10,673 bases of DNA from COE1 sp964445375 (GTDB taxonomy: Bacteria > Bacillota > Clostridia > Lachnospirales > Lachnospiraceae). Both the position numbers and the translations under genes were made by a program. Location of the stretch: positions 1 to 10,673 of the forward strand of contig CAYUKO010000131.1 of assembly GCA_964445375.1 (NCBI GenBank). Direction: 5' to 3'. Positions 1-6,562 of the stretch are shown piece after piece (the first letter of the stretch is position 1; each line of letters starts with the position of its first letter). Below the pieces are notes generated by a model. It saw nothing but the letters and a program-made list of their open reading frames with translations, was not told where the DNA came from and did no database searches.

Positions 1-105
1 GAGGCAGTGCAGAAATATGGTGCTCTGAAAGGCGGTTTGCTTGCGTTATGGAGAATTCTTCGATGCAATCCTTTTTCAAAGGGTGGTTATGATCCGGTTC
101 CATAG
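1..105 (+). CDS. yidD: YidD, membrane protein insertion efficiency factor (3' end only)
   Basis: Partial gene: only the last 34 codons and a TAG stop are in the window, read in frame 1. The peptide contains LRCNPFSKGGYDPVP at its C-terminus, which matches the typical YidD ending (RI-RC-PF--GGYDPVP). YidD is a small amphipathic protein at the inner face of the membrane that assists YidC-dependent insertion. In many bacteria it lies between rnpA and yidC, and here yidC follows after 47 bp, which supports the call. The start and upstream rpmH/rnpA are outside the window. Confidence rests on the distinctive C-terminal motif plus position. Confidence 0.9.
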   Translation, partial: EAVQKYGALKGGLLALWRILRCNPFSKGGYDPVP

Positions 106-140
106 AAATGTAGAAAAAGAGAAATGGAATTGGGGTGTTT

Positions 141-146
141 AGGAGG
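141..146 (+). promoter_or_regulatory. Ribosome binding site that fixes the yidC start
   Basis: A perfect AGGAGG lies 6 nt before the ATG at 153. An in-frame GTG at 135 lies upstream of this site and would make the Shine-Dalgarno sequence code for Arg-Arg. The ATG at 153 is therefore the better start, and an annotation from 135 would be six residues too long. Confidence 0.85.
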
Positions 147-152
147 AGACAG

Positions 153-1490
153 ATGGATTTAATGTTACTGACACAGAACTCAACCCCGATATTTAAATAT
201 GTAGTTAAACTTCTTGGTTTAATTATGAATATTATTTTTGAGTTCCTTGATTTAATTGGAATTCCAAATATCGGTTTATCTATTATTTTATTTACCATTA
301 TTATTTATTTATTATTGATGCCGCTTACGATTAAGCAGCAGAAATTCTCAAAGCTTTCTGCAAGAATGAATCCTGAGATTCAGGCAATTCAGGCAAAGTA
401 TAAGGGAAAGCAGGATAATGAATCCATGCTTGCCATGAATGAGGAAACCAAGCAGGTATATGCCAAGTATGGTGTATCTCCATCCGGAAGCTGCGTACAG
501 TTGTTGGTTCAGATGCCGATTTTATTTGCTTTATATCGTGTTATCTATGAGATGCCAGCTTATGTTACAAAGCTTGGTAACGCATTTGGTGTACTGGCAG
601 ATAAGATTATGAGTGCAGCGGATGGTGTAGATTATATCAAGAATTTATCATCTGCATCTATGTATGCTAAGAATTTTGCGATTGAAGGCAATACCAGAAA
701 TGCAGTAATTGACGTTTTAAATAAGACATCATCTGTAGATATGTCTGCTTTAGCAGATAAATTTGGACTGGCTGATTTAACTTATAATGGAAGTTTGATC
801 TTAAGCAATGGTACAACCGAAGGTTTAATCGATCAGTATAATAATTTCCTTGGATTAAATATTGGTGATACCCCAATGGCTACTATTCAGTCTTCTTTTG
901 CAAGTGGTAATTATCTGTTATTACTTGGTGCAGTTGCCATTCCTGTATTGGCAGCATTGACACAGTGGATTAACTATAAGCTGATGCCACAGGCACCGGA
1001 AAATGACAATGCAAAGAAGAATCAGAGTGAAATGGCTGACAGTATGCAGCAGTCTATGAAGATGATGAATACCATTATGCCACTTATGTCTGCATGGTTC
1101 TGTTTGACATTACCAGCCGGTATGGGCTTATACTGGGTTATCGGTGCTGTTGTAAGAAGTATTCAGCAGGTTGCCATTAATAAGCACATCGACAAGATGG
1201 ATATTGATGCTGAGATTGCAAAAAATATTGAAAAGTATAATGAAAAGCTTAGAAAACAGGGTATTGATCCTGCAAAGCTCAATGCTGCAGCAAGAACAAA
1301 TACCAAAAATATTAATACGAAAGCATCATACAAGAATAATACTTCTGTAAATAAGCCTGCAAGAACGGAAGAAGAAAAAGCAGCAGCAATTAAGGAATCT
1401 ACAGAATATTATAATAAGAATGCAAAGCCAGGAAGTCTTGCAGCAAAGGCTAACATGGTAAAACAATACAACGAAAAGAATAACAAATAG
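153..1490 (+). CDS. yidC: YidC/Oxa1-family membrane protein insertase
   Basis: Inserts membrane proteins into the cytoplasmic membrane, alone or with SecYEG. The protein has 445 residues when started at ATG 153. Visible parts: first core helix about 38-58 followed by the conserved PLT-KQ turn (57-62); a charged cytoplasmic hairpin of about 62-106 with the NPEIQAIQ-KYK signature (73-84); a hydrophobic helix about 113-134 (QLLVQMPILFALYRV); a very long external segment of about 137-250; helix 253-275; then helices about 305-322 (MP-MS-WF---LPAG) and 325-341. A Lys/Asn-rich tail of about 100 residues follows. Two oddities: the residue equivalent to the groove arginine of the family (TII-R before PLT) is Tyr52, and the loop between the second and third core helices is much larger than in Bacillus SpoIIIJ. 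No lipobox-type signal peptide is seen. Neighbours yidD and jag are the usual ones. Confidence 0.95.
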   Translation: MDLMLLTQNSTPIFKYVVKLLGLIMNIIFEFLDLIGIPNIGLSIILFTIIIYLLLMPLTIKQQKFSKLSARMNPEIQAIQAKYKGKQDNESMLAMNEETKQVYAKYGVSPSGSCVQLLVQMPILFALYRVIYEMPAYVTKLGNAFGVLADKIMSAADGVDYIKNLSSASMYAKNFAIEGNTRNAVIDVLNKTSSVDMSALADKFGLADLTYNGSLILSNGTTEGLIDQYNNFLGLNIGDTPMATIQSSFASGNYLLLLGAVAIPVLAALTQWINYKLMPQAPENDNAKKNQSEMADSMQQSMKMMNTIMPLMSAWFCLTLPAGMGLYWVIGAVVRSIQQVAINKHIDKMDIDAEIAKNIEKYNEKLRKQGIDPAKLNAAARTNTKNINTKASYKNNTSVNKPARTEEEKAAAIKESTEYYNKNAKPGSLAAKANMVKQYNEKNNK

Positions 1491-1503
1491 GGGGTCTGGA
1501 ATT

Positions 1504-2223
1504 ATGGAGTATATGGAGTTTTCAGCAAAGACAGTTTCTGATGCAATTACAGAAGCATGCCAAAAGTTTACAGTAACAAGCGAAAAGCTGGATTATGTTG
1601 TTGTGAGTGAAGGTTCAAGTGGATTTCTTGGACTTGGTGTAAAACCGGCTATTATTAAAGCCAGAGTGAAAGAAGAAGAAAAGGAAGTGGTAAAAGCTTC
1701 TGAAACAGTTGCTGTTCCGGCAAAAGAAGAGAAAGTTGTTGTTGCAGCTGCTACAACAGCATCTGATGTATCTGTTGAAGAACAGGCTAAGAAGTTTCTT
1801 CAGGATGTATTCAAAGCAATGAATATGACAGTTGTCATTGATGCGAAATACATCGAAGCAGAACATACACTTGATGTAGAGTTAAGTGGTGATGAGATGG
1901 GTGTCTTAATCGGTAAGAGAGGACAGACTCTTGATTCTTTACAGTACCTGATTTCTCTTGTTGTAAACAAGGGAACAGGAGAGTACATAAGAGTAAAGGT
2001 TGATACCGAGAATTACAGACAGAGACGTAAGGAAACCTTGGAGAATCTTGCTAAGAACATTTCTTATAAGGTTAAGAGAACAAAGCGTCCGGTATCTTTA
2101 GAGCCGATGAATCCATATGAAAGAAGAATTATTCATTCTGCATTACAGAATGACAGATATGTCACAACACATAGTGAAGGTGAAGAACCATTCAGAAGAG
2201 TTGTTGTTACTTTAAAGAGATAA
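1504..2223 (+). CDS. khpB: Jag/KhpB RNA-binding protein (Jag-N, KH and R3H domains)
   Basis: A 239-residue cytoplasmic RNA-binding protein of the Jag (KhpB, SpoIIIJ-associated) family; in other Firmicutes the homologue works with KhpA and affects cell division and elongation. Domains visible: Jag-N at about 1-54 with the EFSAKTVSDAI start and the GSSGFLGLG signature; an Ala/Val/Glu/Lys-rich low-complexity linker at about 55-92; a KH-type domain at about 93-168 with the GxxG loop G137-K-R-G140 in VLIGKRGQTLDSLQ; and an R3H domain at about 175-238 with R207-x3-H211 in NPYERRIIH. The start at 1504 agrees with the MEY-EFSAKT form of the family. Its GGGGG ribosome binding site (1490-1494) overlaps the yidC stop, so the two genes are cotranscribed and probably coupled. 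A terminator follows 11 bp after the stop. Confidence 0.95.
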   Translation: MEYMEFSAKTVSDAITEACQKFTVTSEKLDYVVVSEGSSGFLGLGVKPAIIKARVKEEEKEVVKASETVAVPAKEEKVVVAAATTASDVSVEEQAKKFLQDVFKAMNMTVVIDAKYIEAEHTLDVELSGDEMGVLIGKRGQTLDSLQYLISLVVNKGTGEYIRVKVDTENYRQRRKETLENLAKNISYKVKRTKRPVSLEPMNPYERRIIHSALQNDRYVTTHSEGEEPFRRVVVTLKR

Positions 2224-2234
2224 TTATTCATAGG

Positions 2235-2265
2235 AAGCCTCCATCTTTTTCTGATGGGGGCTTTT
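2235..2265 (+). terminator. Intrinsic terminator closing the yidD-yidC-jag transcript
   Basis: An 11-bp stem pairs AAGCCTCCATC (2235-2245) with GATGGGGGCTT (2253-2263), with one G-U wobble and a TTTTTCT loop. It is followed by a short T run that merges with the stem end (CTTTTG). It sits just after the jag stop, as expected for the end of this transcription unit. The short T tract means termination may be incomplete. Confidence 0.8.
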
Positions 2266-2282
2266 GAACAATATAAGTTCAA
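2264..2282. repeat. Short inverted repeat TTGAAC-N7-GTTCAA
   Basis: Perfect 6-bp arms (2264-2269 and 2277-2282) flank the AT-only spacer AATATAA. It lies directly behind the terminator and 57 bp before the start of the HAD phosphatase gene. It could be an operator or part of a promoter for the following operon, since TTGAAC resembles a -35 element, but I see no convincing -10 at 16-18 bp. Its short arms make chance a real possibility. Confidence 0.3.
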
Positions 2283-2338
2283 TAGTGCATACATTTTGGG
2301 AATGTTTCATAAAACACAGGAAAAGAGATAGGAGAGAT

Positions 2339-3151
2339 ATGGAAAAGAAGATTTTTTTTACCGATTTAGATGGTACCTTATTAAATGATAAGAAAGAAAT
2401 TACACCAAAAACAAGAGATGTTTTATGTAAAATAACCAAGCTTGGTCATTATCTTGTATTTATTTCCGGAAGACCCATGATGAGTGTCATCGAAGCAAGA
2501 AAGGGACTGCCGGTTTCTGATCATAATTTGTTTTTGATCGCAAGCAATGGTGGTGTGATTTATGATGCGGAAAAGAATCAGATTTTAAAGGAAAATCGAT
2601 TAACGTATGAACAAACTGATTATTTGTTAAATACTTGTGAGCGATTAAGGGTTCATAGTCATACTTATACGGATGACGCAATCGTATCAAAGAGACAGTC
2701 AGAGGAACTGAGCTTTTATCAGAAAACAATCCATATGCCATCGATTATTACCGATGATATCATAAGTAAATTGGATAAACCGCCATTAAAATGTATTGCT
2801 ATTTCAGCAGATAAAGAAAATCTGGAAAAGGTGAAAAAGGAATTAACGCCATGGGCTAAGGGACAGATTCAGCTTATGTTTTCCAATGATAAGCTGTTAG
2901 AAATGATTCCCATTACCTCAGGCAAAGGAGCCGCATTACAGTGGTTGAGTGAGTATCTTGGAGTTGCGATTGAGAATACCCTTGCGGCAGGAGATCAGGA
3001 TAATGATATTTCCATGATTGAAGCAGCCGGAGTGGGTGTTGCTATGTTAAATGGTGCGCCTCATGTAAAGGAAATCGCAGATAGAATTACGGTAACAGAT
3101 AATAATGAAGATGGACTTGTTCCTATTTTAGAGGAATTTTTTGAATTATGA
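2339..3151 (+). CDS. Cof-type HAD-superfamily (type IIB) sugar-phosphatase-like hydrolase
   Basis: A 270-residue cytosolic phosphatase of the HAD superfamily, Cof/YbiV-like subfamily. Members remove phosphate from sugar phosphates, flavin nucleotides or similar small metabolites; the substrate cannot be read from sequence. Motif I is TDLDGTLL with nucleophile Asp9 and acid/base Asp11; motif II is FISGR with Ser43; motif III is Lys196 in TSGKGAAL; motif IV is AAGDQDNDISMI (216-227) with Asp219, Asp221 and Asp223. The C2-type cap lies between motifs II and III (about 75-190). All catalytic residues are present and the length is normal. The start at 2339 is chosen because AGGAGAG (2330-2336) precedes it; an upstream in-frame TTG at 2264 lies inside the terminator and is unlikely. 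The stop overlaps the next gene by ATGA, so the two are translationally coupled. Confidence 0.92.
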   Translation: MEKKIFFTDLDGTLLNDKKEITPKTRDVLCKITKLGHYLVFISGRPMMSVIEARKGLPVSDHNLFLIASNGGVIYDAEKNQILKENRLTYEQTDYLLNTCERLRVHSHTYTDDAIVSKRQSEELSFYQKTIHMPSIITDDIISKLDKPPLKCIAISADKENLEKVKKELTPWAKGQIQLMFSNDKLLEMIPITSGKGAALQWLSEYLGVAIENTLAAGDQDNDISMIEAAGVGVAMLNGAPHVKEIADRITVTDNNEDGLVPILEEFFEL

Positions 3152-3864
3152 TTTGGATGATGATAGCTACGATTTGTGCTTATTTTGTAAAAGGACTTTG
3201 TGGATTTGCCAATACGCTTGTCTTTTCTACGATTCTAAGCTTTGGTGTTGATAATATTAATATTTCGCCGATAGAACTGCTACTTGGATATCCAAGTAAT
3301 GTGATTATCTCATGGAAAGAGAGAAAATCTGTAAACTGGCGGGTATGCCTTCCGCTTGCAGCGTTGGTATTGCTTGGAAACATTCCGGGAATTCTGCTAT
3401 TAAAGAATGTAGATACACAACTCATAAAGGTTATCTTTGGTTTTGTCATTATCGGAATAGGTATCGAGATGCTGCTTCGGGAAAAAAGTAAAAAAGCAAA
3501 GGAATCAAAGGTTTTATTGATTATCATTGGTATGATTTCCGGTATTCTTTGTGGGCTATATGGAATTGGAGCTTTGCTTGCCGCATATGTAGGAAGAGTA
3601 ACAGATAACAGTCAGTCCTTTAAGGCAAATATCTGTATGGTGTTTATTGTGGAGAATACCTTTCGAATCATCATGTATCTTGCAACGGGAATTATTACTT
3701 TACAGTCTTTCAAGCAGGCACTTATGCTGATTCCCTTTATGCTGCTTGGATTGTTTGTAGGCATGAAGAGCAGTTCTGTGCTGGATGAGAAATTAGTAAA
3801 GAAAATCGTGATTATAATGTTGATTATTTCAGGAGCTGCTTTGGTAGTTCAGAACTGTTATTAA
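3148..3864 (+). CDS. TSUP-family (TauE/SafE, DUF81) membrane permease
   Basis: A 238-residue integral membrane protein of the TSUP family, whose known members export or import sulfite, sulfoacetate, taurine-related and other organic anions. The substrate here is unknown. Hydrophobic segments are seen at about 2-16, 20-34, 43-55, 67-87, 92-110, 121-146, 162-182, 188-206 and 217-236. The two halves carry the pseudo-repeated Gly-rich motifs typical of the family: KGLCGFANTLVF (15-26) and CGLYGIGALLAAY (135-147). A basic loop (111-121, REKSKKAKESK) joins the halves. The ATG lies within the last codons of the phosphatase gene (ATGA overlap), so expression is coupled to it. Such an overlap hints at a shared metabolite, for instance a compound dephosphorylated by one and moved by the other, but this is inference only. 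Confidence 0.88.
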   Translation: MIWMMIATICAYFVKGLCGFANTLVFSTILSFGVDNINISPIELLLGYPSNVIISWKERKSVNWRVCLPLAALVLLGNIPGILLLKNVDTQLIKVIFGFVIIGIGIEMLLREKSKKAKESKVLLIIIGMISGILCGLYGIGALLAAYVGRVTDNSQSFKANICMVFIVENTFRIIMYLATGIITLQSFKQALMLIPFMLLGLFVGMKSSSVLDEKLVKKIVIIMLIISGAALVVQNCY

Positions 3865-3909
3865 GTAAGAAGAAAGAGTATTGTTTGTAAGGATTGAGAG
3901 AGGTATTTT

Positions 3910-4920
3910 ATGGATGTATATTTAGAAGGAAATTTTTGGGGACATCGTGGGACGCAAGAAAAGTTAGAGTGTATTCCGATTCGTCAGGATTTTGTATGGG
4001 AAGATGTGGAGGGCAGAATTCTTGCTTTATATATAGGAAATAAAGGAGTTGTGCTAGATCTTGTTTTGAAGACTTCGGTTGAGGAGGTAAAAGCATTCTT
4101 AGAAAGATGGCCGGAAGAAGTTCGGGAACAGTTACATTCTAACGAAGAAATAGAGCGGTTTGAAAATGACAATCCGGTTGAGACTGATTTCAGGGTTGAT
4201 TTGACGATAAATGGAACAAGACTTAAGAACAGACAAAGCTGTGCTGTCTGTTGGTATCCTGCTCTTTTTGAGGAAAATGCAAGGGATGAGGTATCAGAAG
4301 AACTCATGCAGGAATACCAGTTGGATAAGAATGCTGTATGGAGCTTTCAAAGAACATCTTATGAATGGAATGAAAAAATAGAACCAAAAGATTTGGAATT
4401 TGGATTTCAAGCTTATAAAGTGTCTGTATCTGGTGAACATTTTATTACAAAGTCCGGCTGTGAAGAACATATTGTCTCATTTTCTAATCCAATAACAAAG
4501 GAACAATATCAGCTTACGATATATGGGTGTGAACCTCAAATATTTGATGCGGATATGGATGTATGGAAAGATCGAGGGTTAGAATATCCGACGCATTATC
4601 ATGAACTTTGCTATTCGATGGAATCGGATATGGGTCTTACGATGGGGAATCCGGATCTGCAGTTTCGTCTTATGGATTGTAAGGATGGCGATGAGGCAAG
4701 AAAAGTAGATGCCAATGAAAAGAGAGCAGGTAGAGCCTCTGTTATTGGAGGCGCAAATGGACCAACAAGCTTTTTTGTGGCAGGAAAAAGCAAAAGCCTT
4801 GAACAAAAGAAACTTAGTGCCTTTTCATCCATGTATTTCGAAGAACAACAGGAAATAGAATGGCGTCCGGTGTTTCAGACAGAAAGACGGAAAGATATGG
4901 AGTTTTGTATTACGTTATAG
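3910..4920 (+). CDS. Unassigned protein with C-terminal GGANGPTSFF motif
   Basis: A 336-residue soluble, acidic protein that I cannot place in a family. There is no signal peptide or membrane segment. The first 270 residues look like a mixed alpha/beta fold: an N-terminal part rich in aromatic residues (FVWEDVEGRILALYIGNKG, 28-46), a helical segment at about 56-84, a strand pair around 92-120 with a C111-x2-C114 pair, and a His/Cys-containing stretch (YPTHYHELC, 226-234). Near the end, ASVIGGANGPTSFFVAGK (276-293) closely resembles the IIGGADGPT-IF loop of the beta subunit of sodium-pumping decarboxylases (OadB/GcdB), but with Asn283 where that family has an essential Asp, and with no membrane helices around it. 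The ribosome binding site GAGAGG (3898-3903) is 6 nt from the ATG. It follows the permease gene by 45 bp with no terminator, so it is probably the third gene of that operon. The reading frame is real by length and ribosome binding site; its function is unknown. Confidence 0.8.
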   Translation: MDVYLEGNFWGHRGTQEKLECIPIRQDFVWEDVEGRILALYIGNKGVVLDLVLKTSVEEVKAFLERWPEEVREQLHSNEEIERFENDNPVETDFRVDLTINGTRLKNRQSCAVCWYPALFEENARDEVSEELMQEYQLDKNAVWSFQRTSYEWNEKIEPKDLEFGFQAYKVSVSGEHFITKSGCEEHIVSFSNPITKEQYQLTIYGCEPQIFDADMDVWKDRGLEYPTHYHELCYSMESDMGLTMGNPDLQFRLMDCKDGDEARKVDANEKRAGRASVIGGANGPTSFFVAGKSKSLEQKKLSAFSSMYFEEQQEIEWRPVFQTERRKDMEFCITL

Positions 4921-4976
4921 AAATTGTAAATCCATGAAATAACAAGGAATTCGCTTTGCATTTTTTGTGTATTTTA

Positions 4977-5005
4977 TTGAAAAGAAAGCAAAAATAGATT
5001 ATAGT
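4977..5005 (+). promoter_or_regulatory. Sigma-A type promoter for the mnmE-mnmG-rsmG operon
   Basis: TTGAAA (4977-4982) and TATAGT (5000-5005) are separated by exactly 17 bp; each hexamer differs from consensus by one base. The surroundings are AT-rich. Transcription would begin near 5012, leaving a leader of about 50 nt before the mnmE ATG. It lies in the 140-bp gap after the unassigned gene, where I see no strong terminator, so some read-through from upstream is possible. Confidence 0.65.
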
Positions 5006-5060
5006 TAAATCGATTATATAATTTAGGTAGTAAATTAGGACTATTACGGAGATTCATTTT

Positions 5061-6479
5061 ATGAAAACAGATACAATTGCTGCCATTGCAACAGCTGTGA
5101 GTGATTCGGGAATTGGTATTATCAGAATCAGTGGTAAAGAAGCCATTGAAATTGCTGACCGCCTGTATCGTTCGAAAAATGGAAAGAAAAAATTATCCCA
5201 GGTTTCAAGCCATACCATTCATTATGGCTTTCTTTATGATGGGGATGAAATGATAGATGAAGTTATGGTTGCTGTGATGAAAGCACCTAATACTTATACA
5301 AAGGAAGATACGGTTGAGATTGATTGTCATGGCGGTATTCTTGTGATGCATAAAGTGTTGGAGGCAGCATTGAAGCATGGTTGTCGTCTGGCAGAACCGG
5401 GTGAGTTTACCAAGCGTGCCTTTTTAAATGGAAGAATTGATTTGTCAAAGGCAGAGGCTGTTATGGATATGATTCATTCTAAGAATGAATTTGCTATGAA
5501 GGCTTCACTCAAACAGTTAAAGGGTGCCGTTTCTGATAAGGTTCGCTCCCTTAGAGATGATATCATTTATGAAATTGCCTTTATTGAGTCAGCATTGGAT
5601 GATCCGGAGCATATTAGTCTGGATGGTTATCATGAAAAGCTGGAAGCAAAGACGGATGCGCTTCTTGCAGAATTAAAGAAGCTTATTGATAGTGCGGATA
5701 ATGGAAAATTATTAAAAGATGGTATTAATACCGTTATTGTAGGAAAGCCAAATGCAGGAAAGTCTTCTCTTTTAAACATTCTTGTTGGGGAAGATAAGGC
5801 AATCGTAACAAGTGTTGCCGGAACAACAAGAGATGTTTTGGAGGAATCCATAAGACTTCACGGAATCGGGCTTAATATCATAGATACAGCAGGAATTCGT
5901 GATACCGAGGATGAAGTAGAGAGAATCGGTGTAGAAAAGGCAAGAAAATATGCCAATAACGCGGATTTGGTTATCTATGTTGTTGATTCATCCCGTCCTT
6001 TGGATGAAAATGATGAAGAGATTATGGAATTAATCCGAGATAAAAAAGTCATTGTTTTATTAAATAAAACAGATCTGGATGCGAAGGTGACAGAGGAAGA
6101 AATTAAGAAGAGCTTTCGTAAAATATATGAAGGGTTGCAAAATCCTTATGAGAAGCAAAGCCTTCGTATTATTAAGACTTCAACCAAGGAAAATACTGGA
6201 ATTGATGAATTCGAGAATACCATAAAGGATATGTTCTTTGAAGGAAAGATTGCAGTAAATGATGAAATCTATATTACAAGCAAGCGTCATAAAGAGGCTT
6301 TAATGGAAGCTTATGACAGCATGCAGATGGTAAAGAGAAGTCTGGAAGATGACATGCCGGAAGACTTTTATTCCATAGATTTGATGAGTGCTTATGCCTC
6401 TCTTGGAAGAATTATCGGTGAAGAGGTAGAAGATGATTTAGTAAATGAGATCTTCTCAAAGTTCTGTATGGGCAAGTAA
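5061..6479 (+). CDS. mnmE: MnmE (TrmE), tRNA U34 modification GTPase
   Basis: With MnmG it forms the complex that adds a carboxymethylaminomethyl (or aminomethyl) group to C5 of wobble uridine 34 in certain tRNAs. At 472 residues the length is typical. The N-terminal folate-binding domain (about 1-118) has the DTIAAIATA start and EIDCHGG and EPGEFTKRAFLNG (112-124) signatures. A helical domain flanks the inserted GTPase domain: G1 GKPNAGKSS (228-236), G2 GTTRD (254-258), G3 DTAG (275-278), G4 NKTD (335-338). The conserved C-terminal cysteine is present as CMGK (469-472). The start has GGAG (5048-5051) 9 nt upstream and gives the normal MKTDTIAAIAT N-terminus. A promoter precedes it, and mnmG follows after 83 bp holding two hairpins. 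Nothing is missing. Confidence 0.97.
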   Translation: MKTDTIAAIATAVSDSGIGIIRISGKEAIEIADRLYRSKNGKKKLSQVSSHTIHYGFLYDGDEMIDEVMVAVMKAPNTYTKEDTVEIDCHGGILVMHKVLEAALKHGCRLAEPGEFTKRAFLNGRIDLSKAEAVMDMIHSKNEFAMKASLKQLKGAVSDKVRSLRDDIIYEIAFIESALDDPEHISLDGYHEKLEAKTDALLAELKKLIDSADNGKLLKDGINTVIVGKPNAGKSSLLNILVGEDKAIVTSVAGTTRDVLEESIRLHGIGLNIIDTAGIRDTEDEVERIGVEKARKYANNADLVIYVVDSSRPLDENDEEIMELIRDKKVIVLLNKTDLDAKVTEEEIKKSFRKIYEGLQNPYEKQSLRIIKTSTKENTGIDEFENTIKDMFFEGKIAVNDEIYITSKRHKEALMEAYDSMQMVKRSLEDDMPEDFYSIDLMSAYASLGRIIGEEVEDDLVNEIFSKFCMGK

Positions 6480-6499
6480 AAAATCGGTTACGATTTTTT
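6478..6499 (+). terminator. Weak terminator-like hairpin after mnmE
   Basis: AAAAAATCG (6478-6486) pairs perfectly with CGATTTTTT (6491-6499) across a GTTA loop, beginning inside the mnmE stop codon. The A-tract/T-tract form is symmetrical, so it could act on either strand, but only two G-C pairs support the stem. It may attenuate rather than stop transcription into mnmG. Confidence 0.45.
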
Positions 6500-6503
6500 A
6501 TCA

Positions 6504-6531
6504 GCAAATTTGTGCAGAGGCACAAATTCGC
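6504..6531. repeat. Second hairpin between mnmE and mnmG
   Basis: GCAAATTTGTGC (6504-6515) and GCACAAATTCGC (6520-6531) form a 12-bp stem with one A-C mismatch and an AGAG tetraloop. No T run follows on the + strand, so it is not a standard terminator. It might stabilise the 3' end of mnmE mRNA, be a processing site, or be a copy of a dispersed palindromic repeat. Confidence 0.6.
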
Positions 6532-6562
6532 AAAAGTGTTGTAATGAAAGGAATTGAAATAT

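Noticed and set aside
1615..1866. Long open frame on the - strand inside jag.
   Set aside because: It is antisense to the low-complexity linker and KH domain, is dominated by Phe/Ser/Asn/Cys from reversed purine-rich codons, and has no ribosome binding site.
2264..2338. 25-residue N-terminal extension of the HAD phosphatase from a TTG at 2264.
   Set aside because: It begins inside the terminator, has no ribosome binding site, and the standard HAD N-terminus starts at ATG 2339 behind AGGAGAG.
4780..4797. FFVAGKSKS near the end of the unassigned protein looks a little like a Walker A (P-loop) motif.
   Set aside because: A P-loop needs Gly four residues before GK(S/T). That place is Ser287 here, and there is no Walker B partner or P-loop NTPase pattern.
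4940..4968. Possible terminator after the unassigned gene (CAAGGAATTCGCTTTG followed by TTTTTT).
   Set aside because: The stem would be only about four pairs with a bulge; the T run alone is not enough.
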